From NCBI GenBank assembly GCA_963811805.1, contig CAWESU010000002.1:1-64000 (forward strand): 64,000 nucleotides of DNA, in the 5' to 3' direction. A program made the translations under genes and the position numbers. Positions 35,741 through 44,964 of this stretch are shown here, one piece after another. This DNA is from DAHUXN01 sp963811805 (GTDB lineage: Bacteria; Acidobacteriota; Terriglobia; Acidiferrales; UBA7541). Within the stretch, counting starts at the first letter, position 1. Each line of letters starts with the position of its first letter. Under the pieces are notes generated by a model. It saw nothing but the letters and a program-made list of their open reading frames with translations. It did not search any database and had not been told where the DNA came from.

Positions 35741-36457
35741 TTATGCGAACCGCTTTAGGAATTTCATCGCGCGCCGATAATCCCGAAATTTCTTTTCTTC
35801 CGCACGGAATTCACGCGAATGCGCTTCCAGGCGGCACCGCGCGAGCTTGATGGGATGTTTGCGATGCAGCATTTCGTGGTAGAGCACGTAGGCGACCACG
35901 TATTCCGGCACAAGCGGGCGGTCCAGCGCCGCGTTGATGGCGATTTGGTCCAATGCGGGATCGAAAATTCCAAGCTGGCTGCGCCATCGCCGCGTGCTCC
36001 AGCCGATTTTCGGCCTGGGCAAATTTCCCTGAAAATATTTCTCGTTCAATTCGTCAAAAAGTTTTGCCAGATCGTGGCGCTGGCCCTGGGCGTCACGGAT
36101 TTTGCGCCGCGCGCGCTTACTGCGCACCGCATGCAGTTTCTGGCGAGTGGCGTGCGTCTGCGTATAATTCCTGTACAGTTCTGCGATTCCACCCGGCAAG
36201 CGCCGGCGGTACAAACGCGACAGCAGAATCGCCGCGGCCGCTTCGATGACCTCGAGCGGCGCGTCCCGCAGCAAATCCGACAGTCGCACGTGCGCAGTAT
36301 CCTGCCGCAAGCGAATCGAGTGCGTCAAATTCGCGTAGGGATAGAATTCCACCGCGAAATGCGGCGGCCGGCCTTCGCAATTCAGCCGCGTATACATTCG
36401 CTGAAAAAGCATCGCGCCGCCTGGAACATGCCGGTGCTGGGAAGTTCGCGCCGTCAA
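35741..36457 (-). CDS. SprT-like zinc metalloprotease
   Basis: 238 residues if read from the TTG that overlaps the upstream stop (TTGA); the ATG at 36412 (Met16) is an alternative, and the weaker overlap makes the choice uncertain. The C-terminal domain has HEMLH (194-198), with FDELNEKYFQGNLPRPKIGWS (about 135-155) upstream: the SprT/Spartan-like layout. Family members can cleave DNA-protein crosslinks, but many are uncharacterised. It is the last gene of the unit starting with uvrA, so a link to repair is suggestive. Confidence 0.78.
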   Translation of the reverse strand: MTARTSQHRHVPGGAMLFQRMYTRLNCEGRPPHFAVEFYPYANLTHSIRLRQDTAHVRLSDLLRDAPLEVIEAAAAILLSRLYRRRLPGGIAELYRNYTQTHATRQKLHAVRSKRARRKIRDAQGQRHDLAKLFDELNEKYFQGNLPRPKIGWSTRRWRSQLGIFDPALDQIAINAALDRPLVPEYVVAYVLYHEMLHRKHPIKLARCRLEAHSREFRAEEKKFRDYRRAMKFLKRFA

Positions 36458-36993
36458 GGTTTCCTCCGAATCGGCGCGGAGCCATATTCCTTGGAAGCCT
36501 TGACCGCCTCGTCCAGTGCATCCTGCGTTCCCGCGATGGCGTCGTCGAGCGACTGTTTATACGAAGGAAGATCCGGGCCGTTCACGTTCTCGATGGTCTT
36601 CAGCGTTTCAAGGTTCGCCTTCGCGCGTTTTTCCATGTCCTTGATCACCCGCCGTATCGGCACCCCTTTCTGTTGCGCTTCCTGAAGGCGATCGGCCGCT
36701 TCGTCGATGCAGCCCGAGTATCCATTCAGCAATCCATTGAGCAGTTCCGGCTTGTGGACCTGCGGCGTGGTGAGCTTCAGTTCGTACTCGACCTTTTTCA
36801 GCCGATCGTCGGCGAAATCGAGGAACAGCTTGATGCGGTCGTTGGGATCCTGCGCCTCGCGGATCTTGTCCGCCTCGCCGGGAGAGAGAAAATCCGGCTG
36901 CTCCTGCGCTCGCGCGATGGTGACAAACAGCATTCCCGCAAACGCCGAGGCCAAGACAACCAGACCTACCGCAACAAGTATTCTCCTCTTCAC
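36454..36993 (-). CDS. Secreted helical protein, unknown function
   Basis: 179 residues: N-terminal hydrophobic segment (ILVAVGLVVLASAFAGMLFVTIARA) read as signal peptide, then an amphipathic, charged helical body (for example IREAQDPNDRIKLFLDFADDRLKKVEY). No known family. It is the fourth gene of the run uvrA, TPR, 37003-37506, this gene, SprT-like. Its stop overlaps the TTG candidate start of the SprT-like gene. Probably periplasmic. Confidence 0.75.
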   Translation of the reverse strand: MKRRILVAVGLVVLASAFAGMLFVTIARAQEQPDFLSPGEADKIREAQDPNDRIKLFLDFADDRLKKVEYELKLTTPQVHKPELLNGLLNGYSGCIDEAADRLQEAQQKGVPIRRVIKDMEKRAKANLETLKTIENVNGPDLPSYKQSLDDAIAGTQDALDEAVKASKEYGSAPIRRKP

Positions 36994-37002
36994 TGCTGGC
37001 TC

Positions 37003-37506
37003 CTAGGGATTGCCGGCCTTCTTGCTCTGCTTGTTCGCGGGTAGATTCGGGAACAGCTCCTGAATCAGCTTCTGGTTGAGCACATCCAGAGCTTTCTCCA
37101 GATCCTCAAACGGTTGACGCCGGTCGAATTCCACTCGGCTCATCAACTCCCGCAACTCCCGCTCCCGCTCGCGGACCGAAATTTGCAATTGCCGGAAGCC
37201 ATTGGAATGCTTCTCGGCATCCACGGCAGTCTTGAGCAACGCTTCGTGGGTTGCGACCGCCTGGTTGTTGTAATCGCTGAGGAACTGGAAAGCCGCGTCA
37301 GTTTTCCCGTCGTCGATGGCCTGGCGCGCGGCCAGGTATTCTTCACGGCCGAGTTTGACAAGGGCTTTGGCGCCGTCAACCGCGTTGTCGGCATGGTCGT
37401 ATTTGTATTTGTCGTGCGCAAGGTCATTTTGTACTTTCCAAGTTTGCGCCGGCGCGGCCATCGCGAGCCCGAACATGCACACGGTTGCAAAGAGCGCCGC
37501 TCGCAT
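37003..37506 (-). CDS. Secreted helical protein, unknown function
   Basis: 167 residues with a signal peptide (ATVCMFGLAMAAPAQTW). The mature part is mostly helical and charged (REYLAARQAIDDGKTDAAFQ and VREREREL), with a Lys-rich end. It resembles the next gene in general style but I see no clear sequence match. Its ATG starts 1 bp after the stop of the TPR gene upstream. Third in the uvrA unit. Confidence 0.75.
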   Translation of the reverse strand: MRAALFATVCMFGLAMAAPAQTWKVQNDLAHDKYKYDHADNAVDGAKALVKLGREEYLAARQAIDDGKTDAAFQFLSDYNNQAVATHEALLKTAVDAEKHSNGFRQLQISVRERERELRELMSRVEFDRRQPFEDLEKALDVLNQKLIQELFPNLPANKQSKKAGNP

Positions 37507-37507
37507 G

Positions 37508-38827
37508 TCAGCGCCCTTTTCGTTTCAGAGCAGCCTGCAGAAACCGCACGCGCTCGGCAGCCTCGAAATATTGATTGCTGTTGTTGTCCGTATTCATGGC
37601 CAGAAATCTCTGATAGCCGTCGAGCGCCTGCTCCGGCTGGTTCATGTGGTCATAACACGACGCGCGCACAAACCACGCGCCGGCGTTCGGCGGCTCGCGC
37701 CGGGCAAGCGCATCCAAAGCGGCCAACGTCGCCGCGAAATCCTTTTGCAAGTATTCCGCGCTCACCAGATCGCGCAGCGTGTCAGTCGAGCTCGGATCCA
37801 GCCGCAGCGCTTCGTTCAACTCGCGCGCGGCGCCGGAGTAATTCTTGGTCTCGATTAGTGCGCGCCCGAGCCTCGCGTGGATCGACGCGTCCTCTGGCGC
37901 CATGGCCTCCGCCTTTTGCAAGACGGCAACGGCCTCGGCGAAATCGCTCTTTCTATAATAAATTACCGAGCGCAATTCCAGCGCTTCCACCGTTTCCGGC
38001 GCGCTCTGCGCCGCGCGGTCGAGCGATGCCAGAGCGTCGTCATTTTTGCCCAGCTCAACCAGCGCGGAAGCCTGCAGCACGCGCGCCTTGGTATCATTGG
38101 GATTTCCATTCAGGTAAGCCGTCAGCGCATCTATCGCGTCTGAGGTTTTCTTCTGCTGCAGCAAACTCTGCGCCAGGCCCATTTCCGCTTCCTGGTTGCC
38201 CGGTTTCAGTTTCAGTACCTCACGGAACGCCGCTTCTGCGTCGCCAGCTTTTCCTTCGGCAAGAAAAATTCGGCCGAGCGCGGCCTGCGCGTCGGCATCA
38301 TTTGGGTCGAGTTTCACAGCAACGGTGTATTCCTTCTCCGCTGCCGATGCGTTCCCGCTGCGCTCCTCCGCGATGCCCAGGACGTAATGCGCGCGCTCGA
38401 ACGCATAATTCAGCTCGATGGCCTTCTGCAGCGGCGCGATCGCGGATTTGGGATCATCGGGAAGCACGCTGATTCCCAGATTAAGCTGCGCCTGGATCAT
38501 TTTTGGATCGAGGTCAACGGCCTTGCGATATTCGGAGATGGCTTTCTCGTTTTCCTGTTGCGCCGTGTAGACGTAGCCCAGATCAAAGTGCGCCGCCGCA
38601 TCATTGGGCCGTTGCGCTAAGTATTTTTGGTAGTCCGCCTGCGCCGCGGCGTAATTGTTGCTGTCCGCTTCGGCTTTGGCCTTGACCAGCAGGTCGTGAA
38701 GCGCTTGCTCCTCCGCCGGCACAGCTCGCACCCGCGTTCGAGATTCAGACTGGCCTAGAGCTAAACGGGGCGCGGAAACGAGGACCGCCAAAACGCACAT
38801 CGCTCCCACTCCGCCGGTGAGTCTCAT
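37508..38827 (-). CDS. Secreted TPR-repeat protein
   Basis: 439 residues from the ATG at 38827, chosen because it forms ATGA with the uvrA stop and is followed at once by a signal peptide (VGAMCVLAVLVSAPRLALGQ). About ten tetratricopeptide repeats follow, for example NNYAAAQADYQKYLAQRPNDAAAHFDLGYVY, NEKAISEYRKAVDLDPK and ALGRIFLAEGKAGDAEAAFREVLKLKPG. A longer in-frame start (39013) lies inside uvrA and adds no signal. A periplasmic assembly scaffold is likely; the link with a DNA-repair gene is unexplained. Confidence 0.85.
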   Translation of the reverse strand: MRLTGGVGAMCVLAVLVSAPRLALGQSESRTRVRAVPAEEQALHDLLVKAKAEADSNNYAAAQADYQKYLAQRPNDAAAHFDLGYVYTAQQENEKAISEYRKAVDLDPKMIQAQLNLGISVLPDDPKSAIAPLQKAIELNYAFERAHYVLGIAEERSGNASAAEKEYTVAVKLDPNDADAQAALGRIFLAEGKAGDAEAAFREVLKLKPGNQEAEMGLAQSLLQQKKTSDAIDALTAYLNGNPNDTKARVLQASALVELGKNDDALASLDRAAQSAPETVEALELRSVIYYRKSDFAEAVAVLQKAEAMAPEDASIHARLGRALIETKNYSGAARELNEALRLDPSSTDTLRDLVSAEYLQKDFAATLAALDALARREPPNAGAWFVRASCYDHMNQPEQALDGYQRFLAMNTDNNSNQYFEAAERVRFLQAALKRKGR

Positions 38828-41800
38828 GGGATGTGACTGCGGTGATGGGAATGATTTGGCCCGTTGGTGCCGTTGCGTCCATTGTGATTCAGCGCCTGCG
38901 CCAGGAATTTGCCGGTGTACGATTGGCTGTTTCGCGCCACCTGTTCCGGAGTTCCGCAAGCGATCAATCGCCCGCCGCGGTCGCCGCCCTCCGGCCCCAA
39001 GTCGATCACCCAATCGGCCGATTTGATGATGTCCATATTGTGCTCGATGATCAGCACCGACGCGCCGCCTTCCAGCAATTTTCGAAACGCCGCGAGCAAT
39101 TTCGCGATGTCGTCGAAATGCAATCCTGTCGTGGGCTCATCGAAAATATACAACACACCCGTATTCTCTTGCCGCGTGAGATGCGCGGCGAGTTTCAAGC
39201 GTTGTGCCTCGCCTCCCGAAAGTGTCGACGCGGATTGGCCCAGCCGCAAATAGCCGAGTCCGACTTCCTCCAGAACCTTCAGCTTCGAAGTCACCTTCGG
39301 CGTTCCGGCGAAAAACGCCAGCGCTTCGTGTACGGTCATCTGCAGCACGTCGTGCACATTTTTCCCGTGATAGCGCACGTCGAGAATGCCGCTCTTGTAG
39401 CGCGTCCCCTTGCACTCTTCGCAGATCAGTTCCACGTCAGCGAGGAAGCGCATCTCCACCGTGACCGTGCCGTCGCCCTGGCACGCTTCGCAGCGCCCGC
39501 CCGGAATGTTGAACGAGAAATGCCCCGCGGTGTAGCCGCGCTTTTTCGCTTCAGGAGTGGACGCAAAGAGTTCGCGAATCGCGTCGAATGCTTTCAGATA
39601 CGTCGCGGGGTTCGACCGCGGCGTCCTGCCGATGGGCGACTGGTCGACAAGTTCCACCGCCGTCAACGCCGCGTCGCCTTCGATGTTCTCGCACGCATCG
39701 CGCCAGTTTCCGCCATTGCGTTTCGCCTGCAGAGTTTTGTACAGCACTTCATAAACCAGCGTCGATTTTCCCGAACCGGAGACACCGGTGATCGCCACAA
39801 TCACGTTCAGCGGAATCATCAGGTCGATTTCTTTCAGGTTGTGGCTGCGCGCCTTCAAAATCTTCAGGAACTTGCCATGCGACTTGCGTCGCGCGGAAGG
39901 AACCGGAATGCGCAGCTCGCCGCTCAAGTAGCGCGCCGTCAGCGAATGCGTGTCGGCCTCAAGTTCCTTTTGCGTGCCTGCAAACATGATTTTGCCGCCA
40001 TGCTCGCCCGCGCCTGGGCCCAGGTCCATCACGTAATCCGCCGCGCGAATCGTTTCCGCGTCGTGCTCCACCACGAGCAGCGTGTTGCCCAGTTCGCGCA
40101 AACTTTTCAGGATCGCGATCAGCCGGTGCGTGTCGCGGGGATGCAATCCAATCGACGGCTCGTCGAGCACATACAGCGCGCCGGTGAGATGCGAGCCAAG
40201 CGATGTCGCCAGTTGAATGCGCTGCGATTCGCCGCCGGAGAGCGTCGAAGTCAGCCGGTCGAGCGTCAGGTAATCCAGTCCGACCTCATCCAAGAATCGT
40301 AGCCGCTGCTGAATTTCTTCCAGCACCTTCCCGGCGATGACCGCCTCGCCGACGCTCAGCTCCAGCGATGAGAAGAATTTCCGCGCTTCCGCCACGGTCA
40401 TTTCGCAAGCCTCGGTGATCGATTTTCCCGCCACGCGCACGGCGCGCGCCTCTTGCCGCAGCCGCGTGCCGCGGCAATCCGGACAAGTCGCGTAACCGCG
40501 ATACCGGCTCAGGAAAACGCGCACGTGCAGCTTGTATTTTTTTCGCTCCAGCCACGCGAAAAATCCCTTCACGCCCGCGAACTCTTCCTTGAAATCCCCT
40601 TCGATGATTTTTTCACGCTGCGCCTCGGTCAACTGCCGGAACGGAACATCGAGCGGAATTCCTTTTTGTTTCGCGTACTGCTTCATCTCCTGCAGCACTT
40701 CGCGATAGCGCGGCTTCGTCCACGGCTCGATCGCGCCTCCAGCCAGGCTCAAGCTTTTGTCGGGAATCACGCGGTCGATATCGAAATCAATGGTGTTGCC
40801 GAAGCCCTGGCAGCGCGGGCACGCGCCATAGGGATTGTTGAACGAAAAAAGCCGCGGCTCCGGTTCCTGATAGGTGATTCCGCATTTCTTGCACTCGAAG
40901 CGCTCACTGAAAATCATTCGCTCCGGCGCGCCACCCGCGTTTTCGGGCACGAATTCCAGAATCGCCTCGCCACGCCCCTCGCGGTAACTGATCTCGATCG
41001 AATCCATCAGCCGCGAGCGAATCTCCGGCCCCAGCGCGAGCCGGTCCACCACCACGTACACCGGCTTCGCGAAATCCACGTCCAGCAGCGTTTCCGGCGA
41101 TGAGAATTCATACACGCGGCCCGCTTGATACACGCGATTGAATCCGCGCTTCTGCAGGTTCGTCAGCGTTTGCTTCACCGCATCCGCGGCGGGCGCGGTT
41201 TTCTTTGAACGTACTTTCGTGACGGGAACTTCTGCCTGCACCTCCAGCTTGTACAGCACGTAAAATCGCCGCCCCGCGGGCAACTGCAGCACGCGCTCGG
41301 CGATTTCGTCGATGGTGTCCTTCTTCACTTCCTCGCCGCACACCACGCAGAACGTGTGCCCCACGCGCGCGTACAGCAGCCGGAGGTAATCGTAAATTTC
41401 CGTCGCCGTCGCCACCGTCGATCGCGGATTGCGCGTCGAATTCTTTTGCCGGATGGCAATCGCCGGCGCGATGCCGGTCATTTCGTCCACGTCCGGCTTT
41501 TCGATGCGCTCCAGAAACTGCCGCGCGTACGCCGAAAGCGACTCGATGTAGCGCCGCTGCCCCTCGGCGTAAATCGTGTCGAACGCCAGGCTAGACTTTC
41601 CCGACCCTGACACGCCTGTCACCACGGTGATTGCATTGTGCGGAATTTCGAAGTCGATGTTCTTCAAATTGTGTACGCGCGCCCCGCGCACACGAATCGC
41701 ATCTTGTTCACCCTGCTTGCCCTGACGGAGGAAGGGAGGAACCAAGGGCCCCGAAATTGTCTCTGGCGCGGCGCTGGGTATCCGATTTTGCTTTTCCTCG

Positions 41801-41955
41801 AGAAGGGGAGTGGTTTGCGCGAGGCCTGGGACCGCGGCGTCGCTCTTGGCGGCCTTGGCCGCTTTCACCGCGTCGCGGCCATCCTGTTTGCTGCGCCGCG
41901 CCGCGCTTTTCGCCGCCGATTCCTCGGGGGCTCGCTCTGTGGGTTTCGTCGCCAT
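38824..41955 (-). CDS. uvrA: UvrABC excinuclease subunit A
   Basis: DNA-damage recognition ATPase of nucleotide excision repair, about 1043 residues from MATKPTERAP. It has an Ala/Lys-rich N-terminal extension of about 80 residues before the usual RVRGARVHNLKNIDFEIP. Walker A GVSGSGKSSLAFDTIY comes first; ABC signature LSGGESQRIQLA, second Walker A GVSGSGKSTLVYEVLY and second signature LSGGEAQRLKLAAHL follow. The C-terminal zinc motif (CQGDGTVTVEMRF ... CEECKGTRY) is present. Its TGA overlaps the TPR gene ATG (ATGA). The extension is unusual and probably disordered. Confidence 0.95.
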   Translation of the reverse strand: MATKPTERAPEESAAKSAARRSKQDGRDAVKAAKAAKSDAAVPGLAQTTPLLEEKQNRIPSAAPETISGPLVPPFLRQGKQGEQDAIRVRGARVHNLKNIDFEIPHNAITVVTGVSGSGKSSLAFDTIYAEGQRRYIESLSAYARQFLERIEKPDVDEMTGIAPAIAIRQKNSTRNPRSTVATATEIYDYLRLLYARVGHTFCVVCGEEVKKDTIDEIAERVLQLPAGRRFYVLYKLEVQAEVPVTKVRSKKTAPAADAVKQTLTNLQKRGFNRVYQAGRVYEFSSPETLLDVDFAKPVYVVVDRLALGPEIRSRLMDSIEISYREGRGEAILEFVPENAGGAPERMIFSERFECKKCGITYQEPEPRLFSFNNPYGACPRCQGFGNTIDFDIDRVIPDKSLSLAGGAIEPWTKPRYREVLQEMKQYAKQKGIPLDVPFRQLTEAQREKIIEGDFKEEFAGVKGFFAWLERKKYKLHVRVFLSRYRGYATCPDCRGTRLRQEARAVRVAGKSITEACEMTVAEARKFFSSLELSVGEAVIAGKVLEEIQQRLRFLDEVGLDYLTLDRLTSTLSGGESQRIQLATSLGSHLTGALYVLDEPSIGLHPRDTHRLIAILKSLRELGNTLLVVEHDAETIRAADYVMDLGPGAGEHGGKIMFAGTQKELEADTHSLTARYLSGELRIPVPSARRKSHGKFLKILKARSHNLKEIDLMIPLNVIVAITGVSGSGKSTLVYEVLYKTLQAKRNGGNWRDACENIEGDAALTAVELVDQSPIGRTPRSNPATYLKAFDAIRELFASTPEAKKRGYTAGHFSFNIPGGRCEACQGDGTVTVEMRFLADVELICEECKGTRYKSGILDVRYHGKNVHDVLQMTVHEALAFFAGTPKVTSKLKVLEEVGLGYLRLGQSASTLSGGEAQRLKLAAHLTRQENTGVLYIFDEPTTGLHFDDIAKLLAAFRKLLEGGASVLIIEHNMDIIKSADWVIDLGPEGGDRGGRLIACGTPEQVARNSQSYTGKFLAQALNHNGRNGTNGPNHSHHRSHIP

Positions 41956-42063
41956 AAGCCTAAACGAAAAATTATACGTCTTCGCGCAACCCCGCCGCAA
42001 ATCCGCCTTCGCCCCTGCTTCAGCGGGGATTTCTTGACTGACGCTGTGCTAGATTCAAACGAT
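41956..42063. promoter_or_regulatory. Divergent uvrA/deoB promoter interval
   Basis: 108 bp separate the uvrA ATG (minus, 41955) and the deoB ATG (plus, 42064). Both promoters must lie here or inside the neighbouring gene. I see no perfect LexA-box-like inverted repeat by eye. A match on either strand to the organism's LexA consensus would place uvrA under SOS control. Confidence 0.5.
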
Positions 42064-43260
42064 ATGGCCAATGCTCCATTCTCCCGCGTCATCTGGATCG
42101 TTCTCGATAGCGTCGGCGTTGGCGAACTGCCCGACGCCGCCGATTACGGCGACGTTGGCCGCGACACGCTCGGCCACATCGCTCGCTCGCGCCCGCTGTG
42201 CCTGCCGAATCTTGTGTGTCTCGGCCTTGCCAACATCAAGCCTCTTGCGCATCTCGATCCGCCCGCGCATCCCGCCGGAGCGTATGGGAAGGGAATCACC
42301 GTCTCGCCCGGCAAGGACACCACAACTGGCCACTGGGAAATGGCCGGCATCTGGCTCGACCAGGCTTTTCCCGTTTACAAAAATGGCTTCCCGCGCGACC
42401 TCATCGAAAAATTCGAGCGCGCCATCGGCCGCAAAACAATCGGCAACAAGCCCGCCTCCGGCACGGAAATCATCAAGGAACTTGGCGAAGAGCATCAGCG
42501 CACCGGCGACCCCATCGTCTACACCTCCGGCGACAGCGTTTTCCAGGTCGCGGCGCACGAAGACACCATCCCCGTCGGAGAGCTTTACAAAATTTGCGAA
42601 ATCGCGCGCAAACTTCTCGACGGCCCCCGTCGCGTCGGCCGTGTCATCGCCCGCCCTTTCGCCGGCACGCCCGGGAACTATTACCGCACTCGGTGGCGCC
42701 ACGATTATGCCGTCGAGCCGCCCCGCCCGATGCTTCTCGACGTTCTCGGCGACGCCAGGATTCCCGTCTTCGGCGTCGGCAAAATTCATGACATTTACAA
42801 CGGCCGCGGCGTCTCCAATTACGTCACCACGAAAAATAACGCCGACGGCATGGCCAAGCTCACCGAATCGCTCGTGCGTCAGTCGCACGGCCTCATCTTC
42901 GCCAATCTTGTCGATTTCGACATGCTCTACGGCCATCGCAAAGACGTCGAAGGCTTCGCGCGTTCGCTTGAGGAGTTCGACGCGTTCCTCGGCCCGTTCC
43001 TCGCCTCTCTGCAAAATTCCGACATGCTGATCCTCACCGCCGATCACGGCTGCGATCCCGATCCCGTCAACCCCACCACCGATCATTCCCGCGAATACGT
43101 CCCCATCGTTTGTTATTCGCCGCGCATGCAAACGGGCCACGGCACCGGCGTGAATCTCGGCATTCGTTCGACTCTCGCCGACATGGGCCAGACCGTCGCC
43201 GAAAACTTCTCCGCCGCCAAACTCCTCCACGGCACAAGCTTCCTCTCGTCCCTTACGTGA
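42064..43260 (+). CDS. deoB: Phosphopentomutase
   Basis: Interconverts ribose/deoxyribose 1- and 5-phosphates in nucleoside salvage. 398 residues from MANAPFSRVIWIVLDS. Alkaline-phosphatase-superfamily metal motifs: IVLDSVGVGELPDA (near the N-terminus), TTGHWEMAG (catalytic Thr region, about 80-88), and TADHGCDPDPVNPTTDHSRE (about 321-340), which supplies Asp/His ligands. Length fits the family. The frame continues upstream to 41638, but that part overlaps uvrA. Confidence 0.94.
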   Translation: MANAPFSRVIWIVLDSVGVGELPDAADYGDVGRDTLGHIARSRPLCLPNLVCLGLANIKPLAHLDPPAHPAGAYGKGITVSPGKDTTTGHWEMAGIWLDQAFPVYKNGFPRDLIEKFERAIGRKTIGNKPASGTEIIKELGEEHQRTGDPIVYTSGDSVFQVAAHEDTIPVGELYKICEIARKLLDGPRRVGRVIARPFAGTPGNYYRTRWRHDYAVEPPRPMLLDVLGDARIPVFGVGKIHDIYNGRGVSNYVTTKNNADGMAKLTESLVRQSHGLIFANLVDFDMLYGHRKDVEGFARSLEEFDAFLGPFLASLQNSDMLILTADHGCDPDPVNPTTDHSREYVPIVCYSPRMQTGHGTGVNLGIRSTLADMGQTVAENFSAAKLLHGTSFLSSLT

Positions 43261-43316
43261 GACGCTTCCTGGCATCTCTGTTCGTGGCCTCAAAATCTTC
43301 AAAGTTGCGCTAAACT

Positions 43317-43541
43317 TTGCTCCCCATGGCCACCGATTCCGTCTCGCGTCCCAACGCCGCGAACGCCCCCGACGCTATTCCTCCTCTCGCCATCGGCGTG
43401 CTAATCGCTCTCTGCGCCGCCAAATTCCTGCTCCACGCATTCACCAGCCTCCACCGCTACGGCTACTTTCGCGACGAACTCTACCTCCTCGATTGTGGCC
43501 GGCACCTTTACTGGGGCTACGTCGATATGGCACCCCCTCTC
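43317..43541 (+). pseudogene. ArnT/PMT-like glycosyltransferase, N-terminal piece (before frameshift)
   Basis: The first about 75 codons (MLPMATDSVSR to CGRHLYWGYVDMAP) form the N-terminus of a large ArnT/PMT-like membrane glycosyltransferase: a TM span (LAIGVLIALCAAKFLLHAF) and the catalytic loop YFRDELYLLDCGRHLYWGYVD, where family members keep an acidic residue pair. At the C5 run (43533-43537) the frame changes. With four Cs it would read GYVDMAPLSAVYAKLALLMGG, a good family sequence, in the frame of 43495-44901. So one extra C, real or an assembly error, separates the two halves. Confidence 0.75.
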
Positions 43542-44901
43542 CGCGGTCTATGCCAAACTCGCTCTGCTCATGGGAGGCTCGCTGCCCGCCCTGCGCATTC
43601 TTCCCGCGCTCGCCGGCACCGCGCTCATCGCCCTTACCATCGCCATCACCCGTCAACTCGGCGGCAACCGTTTCGCGCAGGGCCTGGCCGGCCTCTGCGT
43701 CTTGTTGGTTCCCGTGAACATCGTGATGGACGACTTCCTTTCCATGAACTCTTTCGAGCCGCTTTTCTGGATGGGCTGCGTCTACGTTCTCATCCGTATC
43801 GTTCGCACCGGCAACTCGAAGCTCTGGCTCTGGTTCGGCCTGCTCGCCGGGCTCGGCCTTGAGAACAAGCACTCCACTTTGTTTTTCGGCTTCGCCGTTT
43901 TTCTCGCCGTCGCTCTCACCAGCCTGCGCCGCGAATTCGCCAAGCCCTGGATCTGGCTCGCCGGCGCCATCGCCCTGCTCATCTTCTTGCCCAATCTTGT
44001 GTGGCAGATTCACCGCGATTTCCCGACTCTGCAGGACCTCGAAAACGTCCGCCGCATCGGCAAGAATGTCGTTCTCAGCCCGCCGCGTTTCATTCTTCAG
44101 CAAATCCTGATGGAGCAGCCCATCTTCGCGGTGTTTTGGATCACCGGCCTTGTTTCGTTTCTGTGGGGCCGCGCCAAACAATTCCGCGTCCTCGGCGTCA
44201 CCTTCCTGATTTTCTTCGCGACCCTTCTGATCCTCCATGGCAAGGACTACTACGTCGCGCCGATTTATCCCATGATGTTCGCTGCAGGCGCGGTCGCCAC
44301 GGAGGACTGGCTCGCGCGCCTAACTTGGGCCGGCGCGCGTACGTGGCCAAAACTCGCAATCGTCTCCGCCATCATCATTCTTGGAGGCATTCTCGTCCCG
44401 CTCTTCACACCCATGCTTTCACCGCAAACGTATCTGGTGTACCAGCAAGCTCTCAACATTCGTTTTAACAAAACCGAAGTCCACCATGAGGGTGTCCTCC
44501 CGCAGTTTCTGGGTGATCAGTTTGGCTGGCCGGAAATGGTTCACCAGGTTGCGGAAATTTACAATTCCTTGTCGCCGGACGAGCGCGCCCAGACCGGCAT
44601 TTTTACCGGCAATTACGGCGAAGCCGGGGCCATCGACCTGTTCGGCCCCGCGTACGGCCTCCCGCGCGCCTACTCCCGCCATCAGAATTACTGGTATTGG
44701 GGTCCGCCTCCGGTGGTCTACAAAAACCTCATCGTCCTGGAGTGGAGCCGCGAAGACGTTCAGGACAACTGCACCTCCTGGCTGGCCTTCCCGCACTACG
44801 CTCCCTTCGGCATGTCCGAGGAAAACACGCCCATCTATCTCTGTCGTGGCGCGGAATTCGATATTCAGAAAATCTGGTGGCACTATCACCACTGGAATTG
44901 A
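43538..44901 (+). pseudogene. ArnT/PMT-like glycosyltransferase, main piece (after frameshift)
   Basis: The bulk of the gene, in the +1 frame relative to the N-terminal piece. It keeps multiple membrane spans (LPALRILPALAGTALIALTI, GLCVLLVPVNIVMDDFL, FGFAVFLAVALTSL, LAGAIALLIFLPNLVWQI, AVFWITGLVSFLWG and FLIFFATLLILHG) and then a soluble C-terminal part. A GTG or ATG inside could start a shortened product (ATG at 43573 gives MGGSLPALRI), but it would lack the catalytic loop. Whole gene length, about 525 residues if joined, fits the family, which transfers a lipid-linked sugar onto an envelope component. Confidence 0.8.
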
Positions 44902-44964
44902 TCAAGTATTGGAGCGCGTCAACGCGGTGCGTCAACTGAGGATCAAGAGCAAAACGTTTTCTCG

